This document shows, piece after piece, positions 14,887 to 23,528 of a stretch of 64,000 nt of DNA. The notes below the pieces were generated by a model, which worked only from the letters and a program-made list of their open reading frames with translations, was not told the DNA's origin and did not search any database. The stretch comes from WQXF01 sp031552825 (GTDB lineage Bacteria > Bacillota > Clostridia > Christensenellales > Aristaeellaceae), in contig JAVBMD010000026.1 of the NCBI GenBank assembly GCA_031552825.1, positions 1-64,000 of the forward strand. Reading direction: 5' to 3'. Numbering within the stretch: position 1 is the first letter of the stretch; each line of letters starts with the position of its first letter. Made by a program: the position numbers and the translations under genes.

Positions 14887-16491
14887 TCAGCCCTGCATAT
14901 CCCGCCGCTTCAGTCCGGCAAACCCAGCCAGGCTCAGCAGCGCGGCGATGGCGGTGAGCAGCAGCAGCGTAGGCCAGCGGATGGGATCCAGCGGCAGTTG
15001 CGGGATGCTGCCAAAGGGGGAGAGGCGCTGCGCCCAGATTGGGAACTGCAACAGCTTGCCCAAGTAGACCACAAACATTGAAACGCCGAGGTAGATCCAT
15101 GCCCAGCTCGCGCGCTCCGGCCATAGGCCAACCAGCAGCGTCGCCACGCCGATCATCACCCACAGCGCGGGCAGATAGACCATCATCGCCTTGAGCAGCG
15201 AGCGCAACGCGATGGGGGTATCCATCACCGCGCTGCACGCGCTCCATAACCCCAGCGTCGTCAGCAGCAGCATCACCACGCTGCAAACCATAGCGATGCC
15301 GTAGTACCCCGCCATCAGCCGGGTGCGCGATACGGCGCGGGAAAGCACGTGCTCGGTGTGGTTGCGCTTTTCCTCGCCGCGCAGTTTGAGCACCGCGCTT
15401 AGCGCCGGTATCGTGGCCGCGATGGCCATCACCGACATCAGAATGGTAAGAAACAGCTCGGCGGTGGAATAGCTCGGGGAGGTAGGCAGCAGTTGGCGAA
15501 ACAGCGCATTGGTATCCAGAAAGGTTTCCAGATCGCCCATGATCGAGCCATAGGATGCGCCCAACACGAACAAGCCGATCGCCCAGCCGATCAGCATGCC
15601 GCGCAGCAGCCGCAGCGAAAGCCCCAGCGGCGAGCGCAGCAGCGGCGAGGCGGAGGCTCGGCCACGGCGCGCCGGGATAAAGCCTTGATCCATATCGCGG
15701 ACGGCGTTGAGGGAAAAGGCGGCGGCGGCGACGACGGCGCTCTCCGCCAGCACGATCCAGACCGGCCACCAAAGGTCTTGCACGTAGATTTGCGTGCGCA
15801 GGATCAGCCCCAGCGGGGAAACGCGCGCCAGCGCTTCGCTGTTGATATCGCCCACGGCGCGCAGCAGGTAGAGCACGCCCAGCGCGGCGCAGGCGTAACC
15901 CACAGCGCCGCGTGAACTTACGCACAGCTGCGCGAACAGCGCCGCGACCGCGGCGAAAAATAACCCCGTGACGCCCAGCGCCGCGCCGTAGAGCATCGAG
16001 CCCGCAAAGCCCATGCTTTCGACGCCCAGCGCCCACAGCCCCAGCCCGGTGAACAACGCCAGCAGCGCGTTGACGGCACAGGCGGCGCCCAGCGCGGCGC
16101 TCAGCGTGGAGAGCCGCCCTACCGGCAGCGAGCGGATTACCTCCACGCGGCCGCGCTCTTCGTCGCGCCGGGTGTGGCGGATCACGAAAAAGATGTTCAT
16201 CAGCGCCACCGCGAGCAGGGTGAACAGCACCATCTCGTTGGCGATCATCGCGCCCATGGTGTAGTTTTTCTCGCCGTAGACCGGGCCGACCATGGCGATC
16301 ATAGCCGGGTTCTTCATCGTGATCGCCATCGCGAAGCGATCCATCGGCGTGCTGTACATGCCCGAGAACGCGACTGGCACCATCAGCGTCACAAACAGCA
16401 GCGAAATCAGCCATACCGGCGTCATCACGCGCTCGCGGCGCAGGATCAGCCGGAACAGCCGCGCCGTGTTGTCATGAAAACGGCTGCGCAT
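14887..16491 (-). CDS. ABC-2 type exporter permease, two-module
   Basis: A 534-residue polytopic protein with about twelve hydrophobic segments in two repeated halves. The second half starts near LRSPLGLSLRLLRGMLIGW. Motifs resemble the permeases of TnrB3/polyketide-antibiotic-type exporters: RRDEERGRVEVIRSLPVGR and, in the second half, KLRGEEKRNHTEHVLSRAVSR, the paired E-R-G/E-x-x-R loops of that family. It begins 1 base after the ATPase stop, so the pair forms one exporter. Substrate is unknown; drug or lipid export is the usual guess. Confidence 0.82.
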   Translation of the reverse strand: MRSRFHDNTARLFRLILRRERVMTPVWLISLLFVTLMVPVAFSGMYSTPMDRFAMAITMKNPAMIAMVGPVYGEKNYTMGAMIANEMVLFTLLAVALMNIFFVIRHTRRDEERGRVEVIRSLPVGRLSTLSAALGAACAVNALLALFTGLGLWALGVESMGFAGSMLYGAALGVTGLFFAAVAALFAQLCVSSRGAVGYACAALGVLYLLRAVGDINSEALARVSPLGLILRTQIYVQDLWWPVWIVLAESAVVAAAAFSLNAVRDMDQGFIPARRGRASASPLLRSPLGLSLRLLRGMLIGWAIGLFVLGASYGSIMGDLETFLDTNALFRQLLPTSPSYSTAELFLTILMSVMAIAATIPALSAVLKLRGEEKRNHTEHVLSRAVSRTRLMAGYYGIAMVCSVVMLLLTTLGLWSACSAVMDTPIALRSLLKAMMVYLPALWVMIGVATLLVGLWPERASWAWIYLGVSMFVVYLGKLLQFPIWAQRLSPFGSIPQLPLDPIRWPTLLLLTAIAALLSLAGFAGLKRRDMQG

Positions 16492-16492
16492 A

Positions 16493-17392
16493 TCACATGC
16501 CCCCGTTTCCGCTCTCGGTGTTGTAGCGGCGGATGAAGAGATCCTCGAGCGTCGGTGGCGCGCTTTCCAGCTTTTCCACGCCGAAGGGCGCCAGATGCGC
16601 GATCACCGGCGCGACTGCGCCAGAATCCACTTGGAAGGCCAACCCATCGCCCTGCGCGCAAACGCCGTGTACCCCGGCCAGATCGGCTAATCCGGCGACC
16701 GGCCTTGCGGTTTCCACGTGCATGTGTACACGGGTCAGGTGGCGCAGCTCGCTCAGCGTGCCGGTTTCCACCAGCTTGCCTTCGCGGATGATGCCCACCC
16801 GATCGCACAGCCGCTCCACCTCCGAGAGGATGTGGCTGGAGAGGAAGATGCTCTTGCCTTCCCGCTTCTGTTCCAGCACGCACTCCTGAAACACCTGCTC
16901 CATCAAGGGATCCAAGCCGGAGGTCGGTTCGTCGAGGATGTATAGATCGGCGTCGGCGGCAAAGGCGGCGACCAGCGCGACCTTCTGCCGGTTGCCCTTG
17001 GAGTAGGTGCGGCACTTCTTGGTGGGATCCAGATCGAAGCGCTGGATCAGTCGCTCGCGCCGCGCGGGATCGTGCTTGCCGCGCAGGCTGGTGAACAGGT
17101 CGATGACCTCGCCGCCGGTCAGGTTTGACCAGAGGTTCACATCGCCGGGCACGTAGGCGATGCGCTGGTGGATGGCCACGGCGTCGCGCCACGCGTCCAG
17201 CCCGAATACCGAGGCGCTGCCCGCCGTCGCCTGCAAAATGCCAAGCAGCACGCGGATGGTGGTGGTTTTGCCCGCGCCGTTGGGGCCGATGAAGCCGAAT
17301 ACCTCGCCCTCGTCCACGCGCAGCGAGAGATCGTCCAACGCGGTGATCTTTCCGAACTTTTTGGTGAGATGGGCTGTTTCCAAAATGACCAT
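16493..17392 (-). CDS. ABC exporter ATP-binding protein
   Basis: A 299-residue ATPase. Walker A GPNGAGKTTT, signature TYSKGNRQKVALVAAF (variant of LSGGQ), Walker B LYILDEPTSGLDP and H-loop SSHILSEVE are all present. The C-terminal ~80 residues form the regulatory tail common to drug-exporter ATPases. MVILE at 17392 lies 9 bases after AGGAGG and is preferred to the MTM start at 17398 (3 bases). It is co-transcribed with the permease. Confidence 0.9.
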   Translation of the reverse strand: MVILETAHLTKKFGKITALDDLSLRVDEGEVFGFIGPNGAGKTTTIRVLLGILQATAGSASVFGLDAWRDAVAIHQRIAYVPGDVNLWSNLTGGEVIDLFTSLRGKHDPARRERLIQRFDLDPTKKCRTYSKGNRQKVALVAAFAADADLYILDEPTSGLDPLMEQVFQECVLEQKREGKSIFLSSHILSEVERLCDRVGIIREGKLVETGTLSELRHLTRVHMHVETARPVAGLADLAGVHGVCAQGDGLAFQVDSGAVAPVIAHLAPFGVEKLESAPPTLEDLFIRRYNTESGNGGM

Positions 17393-17578
17393 CGTCATAG
17401 GCCTCCTTGCGATACAATAGCCTTTAAATGGAATTGGTTGCCTTGAATGATGAAAGCATACACCCGATTAAAACGCTGGTCAATGGGGAAAATCGAGAGG
17501 ATGATGCGCCGCGGAAGGAACCGGGGAATGCGGGAGCGAATCCTGTGCGCAGAAGGGAATGCGAAAGGAGAAAGGGCA

Positions 17579-19216
17579 ATGAAGGTGATTATCGTGGGCG
17601 GCGTGGCGGGGGGAGCCTCCGCTGCCGCCAGGTTGCGCAGGCTGGACGAACGCGCCGAGATCCTGCTGCTGGAGCGCGGAGAGCACATCTCCTTTGCCAA
17701 CTGCGGCCTGCCTTACTATATCGGCGGGGAGATTCGCGAGCGGGCGGCGCTGCTTTTGCAAACGCCGGAGAGCTTCCGCGTGCGTTTTCGCGTGGAAGTG
17801 CGGGTTGCTTCCGAGGTGGTGGCCATCGACCGCGTAGCCAAGACCGTTACCGTGCGCCACGCGGGGGAAACCTACGCGGAGCGCTACGACAAGCTGATCC
17901 TCTCCCCGGGCGCGGAGCCGGTGCGCCCGCCCATTCCCGGCATCGACAGCGCGCGGGTGTTCACGCTGCGCACCATCCCCGATGCCGACCGCATCAAGGC
18001 ATATTTGGCGAAGGAGAAACCGCGCGCCGCTGTGGTGATCGGCGCGGGCGCGATCGGGCTGGAGATGGCCGAGAGCTTGGCGCGCGCAGGAATCGCGGTG
18101 ACGCTGATCGAAAAGCTGGCGCAGGTATTCGCACCGCTGGATGCAGACATGGCCGCCGAGGTGCATGCGCACCTGCGGCAGAGCGGCGTGTGCCTGATGC
18201 TCGGCGCGGAGGTTCAGCGGATCGAGGAGGCGGGGGACTGCCTGCGCATCGACACCGACGCAGGGCGGGCGGACGCCGATCTGGCGATCCTGTCGGTCGG
18301 CGTGCGGCCGGAGAGCGGACTTGCGCGGGAAGCCGGGCTGGCGCTGGGCGCGCGCGGCGCCATCGCGGTGGACGCCGCCATGCGCACCTCGGATTCGGAC
18401 ATTTACGCTGTGGGCGACGCGGCGGAGATCACCGATTTTATCAGCGGCGAGCGGGCGATGGCGCCGCTTGCCGGCCCGGCCAACAAGCAGGGGCGCATCG
18501 CCGCAGACAACCTCTGCGGCATTCCCAGCAAGTATACCGGCACGCAGGGCTCGGCTATCCTGCGCGCGTTCGGCCTCACCGTGGCGGTGACCGGCCTGAA
18601 CGAGCGCGCCGCTGGGCGGCTGGGCATCGACTGTGAAAAATCCTTCACTTTTTCCGCCGACCACGCCGACTACTACCCCGGCGCGCAGCGGATGAGCATC
18701 AAGACGCTGTTCGATCCGCGCACCGGCAAGATCCTTGGCGCGCAGCTGGTGGGCGGCGAAGGCGCGGCCAAGCGCTGTGATGTGTTGGCCACCGCCATCC
18801 GCCTCGGCGCCACCGCCGCCGATCTGACGGCCTTGGAGCTGTGTTATGCGCCGCCCTATTCCTCGGCCAAGGATCCTGTCAACATGGCGGGGTTTGTGAT
18901 CGAGAACCTGCTCACCGGCAAGGTGGCGCAGTTTCATTGGCACGACGTTCCGGCGGCGCAGGCCAATCCGGACGGCTTGCTGCTGGACGTGCGCACCGCC
19001 GGGGAATACGCGCGCGGCCACATCGCAGGAGCTGTCAACATCCCGCTCGATTCCCTGCGCGAACGCCTCGGCGAGCTGGACAAGGGCAAGAAGCTTTACG
19101 TCAACTGCCAGAGCGGCCAGCGCAGCTATCTAGCCTGCCGCATTCTCAGCCAGCACGGCTGGGAATGCGCAAACCTCAGCGGCGGATATCGGTTTTATGC
19201 GCTGCAGCAGGCATAA
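17579..19216 (+). CDS. CoA-disulfide reductase / persulfide reductase with C-terminal rhodanese
   Basis: A 545-residue flavoprotein. The N-terminal FAD fold starts KVIIVGGVAGGASAAAR; the redox Cys42 is in FANCGLPYYIGG; a second Rossmann fold AVVIGAGAIGLEMAE binds NAD(P)H; the dimerisation domain follows. Residues ~450-545 are a rhodanese domain with Cys510 in YVNCQSGQRS. This fusion is known as CoADR-RHD and works as NAD(P)H-dependent CoA-disulfide or persulfide/polysulfide reductase in redox balance and sulfur metabolism. ATG 17579 follows AAAGGAGAAAGGGCA; longer in-frame starts lack ribosome sites. It is monocistronic and divergent from the ABC exporter. Confidence 0.93.
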   Translation: MKVIIVGGVAGGASAAARLRRLDERAEILLLERGEHISFANCGLPYYIGGEIRERAALLLQTPESFRVRFRVEVRVASEVVAIDRVAKTVTVRHAGETYAERYDKLILSPGAEPVRPPIPGIDSARVFTLRTIPDADRIKAYLAKEKPRAAVVIGAGAIGLEMAESLARAGIAVTLIEKLAQVFAPLDADMAAEVHAHLRQSGVCLMLGAEVQRIEEAGDCLRIDTDAGRADADLAILSVGVRPESGLAREAGLALGARGAIAVDAAMRTSDSDIYAVGDAAEITDFISGERAMAPLAGPANKQGRIAADNLCGIPSKYTGTQGSAILRAFGLTVAVTGLNERAAGRLGIDCEKSFTFSADHADYYPGAQRMSIKTLFDPRTGKILGAQLVGGEGAAKRCDVLATAIRLGATAADLTALELCYAPPYSSAKDPVNMAGFVIENLLTGKVAQFHWHDVPAAQANPDGLLLDVRTAGEYARGHIAGAVNIPLDSLRERLGELDKGKKLYVNCQSGQRSYLACRILSQHGWECANLSGGYRFYALQQA

Positions 19217-19248
19217 AGAAATCCCGCGAACGGCGACGCTCGCGGGAT
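19215..19248. terminator. Terminator between CoA-disulfide reductase and XRE gene
   Basis: A 9-bp stem ATCCCGCGA (19221-19229) / TCGCGGGAT (19240-19248), preceded by AAAGAA, so it has a T-rich tail on the minus strand. The tail sequence of the 140-bp repeat element follows directly. Confidence 0.65.
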
Positions 19249-19249
19249 C

Positions 19250-19267
19250 CAGGCTATCAACAAAGTC
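19250..19267 (-). repeat. Solo tail of the 140-bp element next to a terminator
   Basis: CAGGCTATCAACAAAGTC is the reverse complement of the last 18 bases of repeat copies 1 and 3 (GACTTTGTTGATAGCCTG). As in those copies, the tail abuts a terminator hairpin, but the inverted-repeat body and the second hairpin are missing. The site again separates convergent genes. Confidence 0.75.
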
Positions 19268-19286
19268 TTTATGTGCGCTATCGTGA

Positions 19287-20180
19287 TTACCGATTATCGC
19301 GCAGCGAATTATAGGCGAAGCAACCCAGCGCCGTCACCGGGAACACCAACCAACCGGGATGCCAAGCGCCCCATATGAGACCAAGCGCCAGATAAAGCAT
19401 CGATGCCAGCGGGAACATCGCGGCGTAGATTCGCTCGCTCTGCTCCTCACGCTTGTGTTCGACGATGTATTTCTCGTTGTCGGTGATGATGCGCGCGGCA
19501 CTCAGCGCAGATCCGGCGAGGATAAACAAAGTCGTCGCCATCGCCCACAGCACGGGGAGCGCGGCGAAAACGATGGGATGCTCCTCGCCGGAGTTCAATG
19601 CGCCGACGCCGAAGCTGAGCAGCACCAGCACCACGCCCAACACGATCAGCGCGCCGCAGCGCTTGCGGTCTTGCGCGTTCTGGGTACGGAAGGTGCGCAG
19701 AAAGGCCGGGTCGAAGGTCAACGGCTGCTCCTCGATTTCCTGATAATGCTTGGGCGCAAAGCCTTGTAGAATTAGGATCGCTACGCCGATGGCGACGCCT
19801 ACGAAGAAAAGCACCGTGCTCCGCCCGGAACCATCCATCGAGATCGGGAAGACCAGCGAGAGGATGAGTATCGCGACGCCCAGTGCGATGTGCCGCGCGC
19901 CGCGCCGCTTGCGCAGCAGATAGCCCAGCACTGCCTCGCGGCTGGCGTAGTAGCCGCCTTCGGCGGGCGCGCCGCCCTCTGCCGGATCTTCCTTTAGCAG
20001 GTAATCTAGCGAGACGCCAAACAGGTTGCCGATCATGAGCAGTTTTTCGGTTTCGGGGAAGCCCTGCTCGCTTTCCCATTTGCTGACTGCCTGCCGGGAT
20101 ACGTCGAGTTGCCCCGCCAGTTCTTCCTGAGAGAGCCCTTTTTCCTTCCGGAGTTTCCGCAATTTTTCGGAAAATGTCAT
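19287..20180 (-). CDS. XRE-family regulator fused to a membrane domain
   Basis: A 297-residue protein starting MTFSEKLRKLRKEKGLSQEELAG. The helix-turn-helix is at ~3-58 (LSQEELAGQLDVSRQAVSKWE, FGVSLDYLL). About six transmembrane segments follow (HIALGVAILILSLVFPI, VLFFVGVAIGVAILIL, GALIVLGVVLVLLSFGVG and others). This HTH-plus-membrane type is common in Firmicutes and may sense membrane or cell-wall stress; the ligand is unknown. ATG 20180 is chosen since GAGGTG overlaps the longer GTG start. Confidence 0.82.
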   Translation of the reverse strand: MTFSEKLRKLRKEKGLSQEELAGQLDVSRQAVSKWESEQGFPETEKLLMIGNLFGVSLDYLLKEDPAEGGAPAEGGYYASREAVLGYLLRKRRGARHIALGVAILILSLVFPISMDGSGRSTVLFFVGVAIGVAILILQGFAPKHYQEIEEQPLTFDPAFLRTFRTQNAQDRKRCGALIVLGVVLVLLSFGVGALNSGEEHPIVFAALPVLWAMATTLFILAGSALSAARIITDNEKYIVEHKREEQSERIYAAMFPLASMLYLALGLIWGAWHPGWLVFPVTALGCFAYNSLRDNR

Positions 20181-20290
20181 TATTATCACCTCGGCACAAT
20201 CCTACCAGCGCGGCTCGTTTCGTGCTACCAAGTTTGATTTGCGCTTTGGCAACCGTGGGTTGCATTTTGGCTGTTTAACTTGCAAACACA

Positions 20291-20923
20291 CTATTTTTCC
20301 CGCCGTACCGGCAGGCGCAGCACGGTGCGCAGCTTTTCCGGCGCGGTGCGGCGGGGATCGGCGAGGTACAGCTCGTGATGCTTGCGATGCAGGCCGGTTT
20401 CGTCGGTCAGCCCTTGCTCCGCCATGAAGCGGTGCAGAACGGCGACGGTGGCCGGTTCCTCGGCGTAGGGCCCGGTGTGCAGCATTTGCGCGCAGAGCCC
20501 CTCGGAGAAGCGTTCCAGCCGCACCTTGGCGCAGTCCAGCCCCGGCTTCTTTTTCGCGCAGGCCGCCTTTGCCCAGCCCAGCACCTCCGGCGTAACGAAA
20601 TCCGGCTGGCGGATCATGGACGTCCAGAGCCAATCCTCGCGGCGGTTGTAATCAAAGGAATCGCCCTTGCACCACCAGAGCCCCTCCAGCGGCGGCACCG
20701 TGTATTCGAAGAAACCTTCGGGCGCGTCGCCGCTCTTGTGGCTCATCTTGATGGTATAGGAAAGGCCGTACAGCAGTTCCACAGCCTGCGCGTAAGCCTC
20801 CCCATTCGGATCCCCGGCGCCATCGACCATCAGGAAGCTGATCTCCGGCACCTCGACGAGCGCGGGAACGGCCTTGGGAGCGTACAGCTCCGGGTATTGC
20901 TTTTTGTAGTCCAGATTGCTCAC
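20291..20923 (-). CDS. GyrI-like small-molecule-binding protein
   Basis: A 210-residue protein. The N-terminus MSNLDYKKQYPELYAP with VEVPEISFLMVDGAGDPNGEAYAQAVELLYGLSYTIK matches the GyrI-like/SOUL-like family seen in Clostridia; the VDGAGDPN loop is characteristic. The C-terminal half also carries Trp/Tyr-rich ligand-pocket residues (GLWWCKGDSFDYNRREDW). Relatives bind or hydrolyse cyclopropanoid or other toxic small molecules. The function here is inferred only at family level. GTG start 20923 behind GAAGGGAA, 16 bases after the upstream fusion gene, suggests co-transcription. Confidence 0.78.
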   Translation of the reverse strand: MSNLDYKKQYPELYAPKAVPALVEVPEISFLMVDGAGDPNGEAYAQAVELLYGLSYTIKMSHKSGDAPEGFFEYTVPPLEGLWWCKGDSFDYNRREDWLWTSMIRQPDFVTPEVLGWAKAACAKKKPGLDCAKVRLERFSEGLCAQMLHTGPYAEEPATVAVLHRFMAEQGLTDETGLHRKHHELYLADPRRTAPEKLRTVLRLPVRREK

Positions 20924-20939
20924 GGGGTTCCCTTCTTTC

Positions 20940-22136
20940 TTAACCGTTCTGCAAATATTGTTGCGTCCACGGGCAGCGCAGGACGCACAAGCCGCACAGC
21001 GTTTCGCCGCCGCCCAAGGATCTTTCGGTGCGCGCCCGCGCGGCTTTGTGGCAAGCCTCCGCGTCCCAGAACGCTTCGCGCCGCATTCCGGCCTGCCAGT
21101 GCTTGCCGCTGACCGCGCCGCCGGGGCAGATCGACTGGCATACCTTGCAATCGCCGCAACGCGATGCGTCGACGGGCTCGGCGGTCTCCAGCGGCGCGTC
21201 GGTAAGAATCGAGGAAAGGCGCAGCCCGGCGCCGAATTCCGGCGTCACCAGCAGCGCGCAGTTGCCGATCCAGCCCAGCCCGGCGCGGGTGGCGACGGTC
21301 TTGTGCGGGAGCAGGGTGGTCAGCCCATCGTCATAACCGCCGACCGCCGCGCGCGTTTTGCCGCGAGCGCGGTAGCCGCGCCGCGTCAGCCACGTTTCGG
21401 CGTAGGCGTCCAGCGCGTCGAGCTGCTCGTTGAGGGCGTTGTAGTTGGCGAGGTAGGCGGGGGTGGGGCCTTCTCCAATGCCGCGCAGGATCGCCTGATC
21501 CCACGCCAGAGCGATGGCGATGCCGCGCGGAAAGCCTTCCCGCTGCGCCTCGGGCAGCGCCCGCAAATCCCCGAAGCCGATGCGCTGCGCGCCTCGGGTG
21601 TGCAGCGCGTTCCGGAGGCGCTCGGTGAGCGCGGTGGGTACGTGCAGCAGATGCTTGCCTTCGATCGTATCGGCGATGCGCCCGCCGTTATCGAGAACGA
21701 CGCGCAGCGAGGGCAGGTTGTCGATGTTGACGGTGACCAGCGCCTGCTCGATGCCGCGCTTGCCCGCTTCATCCAGCAGCAACGAGAGCAGCACGCGGGC
21801 ATGGCCGCAGCCGCGCGCGCTGGGGCGGATGCCGTAGCCGATATGCCCGCCCCGGCGCTTGAGCCGGTCGCTGAGCGTGTGGCGCAGCTTGCCCAACCCT
21901 ATGAGACGTTCGCCGTCACAGAGCACGTAGCAGCTTTGCGGTACGTACCCTTCTTGCAGATTGATCCCGGCGGCCTCCTCGTCGCAAACGCGCAGCCAAT
22001 CGAGAAAGGCGGAATAGGGCATACTGTGGCAGGGGTTTTGAAAGTCGTTTTCGTTGGCGGGCATCTCCTGCAGCATGTCGTATAGCGCTTCGCGATCCGC
22101 CATGCCGAGCGGGAGCAGCGATAGGGAAGGGTTCAT
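20940..22136 (-). CDS. Fusion: GNAT acetyltransferase + QueG-like double [4Fe-4S] domain
   Basis: A 398-residue single frame. Residues ~1-165 are a GNAT acetyltransferase: acceptor region ANENDFQNPCHSMPYS, acetyl-CoA loop YGIRPSARGCGHARVLL and the VNIDNLPSLRVVLDNGG motif. Residues ~180-398 resemble the short epoxyqueuosine-reductase-like family: TRAGLGWIGNCALLV, then CGDCKVCQSIC (327-337) and CGLCVLRCPW (381-388), eight-ligand spacing for two [4Fe-4S] clusters. The combination is unusual. Each half normally stands alone. ATG 22136 has AAAGGATG upstream. The junction shows no stop or frame change, so this is a true fusion rather than two genes. Confidence 0.85.
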   Translation of the reverse strand: MNPSLSLLPLGMADREALYDMLQEMPANENDFQNPCHSMPYSAFLDWLRVCDEEAAGINLQEGYVPQSCYVLCDGERLIGLGKLRHTLSDRLKRRGGHIGYGIRPSARGCGHARVLLSLLLDEAGKRGIEQALVTVNIDNLPSLRVVLDNGGRIADTIEGKHLLHVPTALTERLRNALHTRGAQRIGFGDLRALPEAQREGFPRGIAIALAWDQAILRGIGEGPTPAYLANYNALNEQLDALDAYAETWLTRRGYRARGKTRAAVGGYDDGLTTLLPHKTVATRAGLGWIGNCALLVTPEFGAGLRLSSILTDAPLETAEPVDASRCGDCKVCQSICPGGAVSGKHWQAGMRREAFWDAEACHKAARARTERSLGGGETLCGLCVLRCPWTQQYLQNG

Positions 22137-22185
22137 CGTACACACATCCTTTTTTCGCCGGATTGAGCTTGTGTGTTTATGGTAC

Positions 22186-22215
22186 TTGCCTAGGCGTATT
22201 CCGTCAAGGTATACT
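22186..22215 (+). promoter_or_regulatory. Promoter of the AI-2E transporter gene
   Basis: TTGCCT (22186-22191), an 18-base spacer, TATACT (22210-22215); the start codon is 35 bases downstream. Confidence 0.55.
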
Positions 22216-22249
22216 GTTCGGGGAATATCGCATGCGAAAGAGGTACGAT

Positions 22250-23470
22250 ATGAAATTCAAGCCGTCGCAGGAGAAAACCGCTTGGGCGATTTACGCGTTT
22301 CTGGTCGTCGCGGCCGCCATCGTTTTTGCTTCGGTGTGGAATCATTTGGGCGGGATCTTCGGCTGGCTGGGACAGGTGCTCGGCTATGTGATGCCGGTGA
22401 TCTACGGCTTTGTGCTGGCCTTTCTGTTCAGCCCGATTCTGCGTTTTTTTGACGACAGGCTGCTAGCCCGGCTCGCGCGCGGGAAGATGAAGACCGGGCT
22501 GCGGCGCGTGCTGGCGATTTTGCTGACCTATCTGGTGGTGCTGATCGTGCTGGCGACGGTGCTGCTGATGGTGCTGCCGCGCATTCTGACCAGCCTGCAG
22601 GAGATCGCGCGCCAAATCTCGGGCTTGGTGCGCACGCTGCCGGAGCAATACGCGCAGGCCTCGGCGTGGATCGCAAGCTTGGAACCTGATAGCACGGTGA
22701 GCCAGGTGACGCGCGAGTTGCTCAATCAGGTGAGCGGCGCACTGCAAAGCGCGCTGGCCAGCACAGGCTCCGTATTGGGCATATTGGCGAGCGGACTTGC
22801 CAACGGGTTGGCGGGTATGATGTCCGGCGTGGCCAATTGGGCGGTGGGTGTGGTGGTTTCCATCTACATTCTCGCCAGCCGGGAGCGGCTGCTCGCGCAG
22901 GGAAAAAAGCTGCTGCGCGCGCTGCTGCCCGATAAGGCCTACGTGGAAACCGTCGATGTCGCCCGGGATACCTACCGCATCTTCAGCAGCTATCTCGGCG
23001 GCGCGGTGCTGGACGCCTGCTGCGTGGGCATCGTGTGCTTCATCTGCATGAGCTTGTTCGGCTGGCCCTACGCGATGCTCATCAGCGTCATCATCGCCTG
23101 CACCAATGTCATTCCGTTCTTTGGCCCCTTTATCGGGGCGATCCCTTCGCTGCTGATCCTGCTGGCGCAGAATCCGTGGTTTGCGCTGGGTTTTCTGGTG
23201 TTCATCATCGTGCTGCAGCAGATCGACGGCAACATCATCGCGCCGCGCATCGTCGGTTCCAGCATCGGGCTGCCGCCGCTGCTGGTGGTCTTTGGCATCC
23301 TGTTCTTCGGCGGATTGATGGGCATTTTGGGCATGTTCATCGGCGTGCCGCTGTTCGCGGTGCTGTATGCGCTGCTGCGCCGGGTGGTCAACCTGCTGTT
23401 GGGGCGCAAGAATCTGCCCACCGCCCTGAGCGCCTACGCGTCCGGCATGAATCAGATTCCCCCGAAATAG
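22250..23470 (+). CDS. AI-2E family transporter (PerM/YdiK-like)
   Basis: A 406-residue membrane protein with about eight segments. Hallmarks of PF01594 are the early YVMPVIYGFVLAFLFSPI, the long central amphipathic region ending VVSIYILASRERLL, and the late GPFIGAIPSLLI, QQIDGNIIAPRIVGSSIGLPPL and GMFIGVPLFAVLYALLRR. Members include TqsA (autoinducer-2 export) and Na+/H+ antiporters, so substrate cannot be assigned. ATG 22250 has GAAAGAGGT upstream. It is monocistronic and ends at a bidirectional terminator. Confidence 0.88.
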   Translation: MKFKPSQEKTAWAIYAFLVVAAAIVFASVWNHLGGIFGWLGQVLGYVMPVIYGFVLAFLFSPILRFFDDRLLARLARGKMKTGLRRVLAILLTYLVVLIVLATVLLMVLPRILTSLQEIARQISGLVRTLPEQYAQASAWIASLEPDSTVSQVTRELLNQVSGALQSALASTGSVLGILASGLANGLAGMMSGVANWAVGVVVSIYILASRERLLAQGKKLLRALLPDKAYVETVDVARDTYRIFSSYLGGAVLDACCVGIVCFICMSLFGWPYAMLISVIIACTNVIPFFGPFIGAIPSLLILLAQNPWFALGFLVFIIVLQQIDGNIIAPRIVGSSIGLPPLLVVFGILFFGGLMGILGMFIGVPLFAVLYALLRRVVNLLLGRKNLPTALSAYASGMNQIPPK

Positions 23471-23478
23471 GCACAGTA

Positions 23479-23519
23479 AAAAGCTCCGCCGCCATGCATT
23501 TTGGCAGCGGAGCTTTTTT
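23479..23519. terminator. Bidirectional terminator
   Basis: AAAAGCTCCGCCGCCA pairs with TGGCAGCGGAGCTTTTTT (one mismatch). A-run on the left and T-run on the right let it serve both convergent genes. Confidence 0.88.
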
Positions 23520-23528
23520 CTGTTGCGC

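Noticed and set aside
14786..16414. A 542-codon frame overlapping the ABC permease on the same strand
   Set aside because: The composition is Arg/Ala/Gly-rich typical of a shifted frame. The 534-residue permease in the other frame has clear helices and family motifs.
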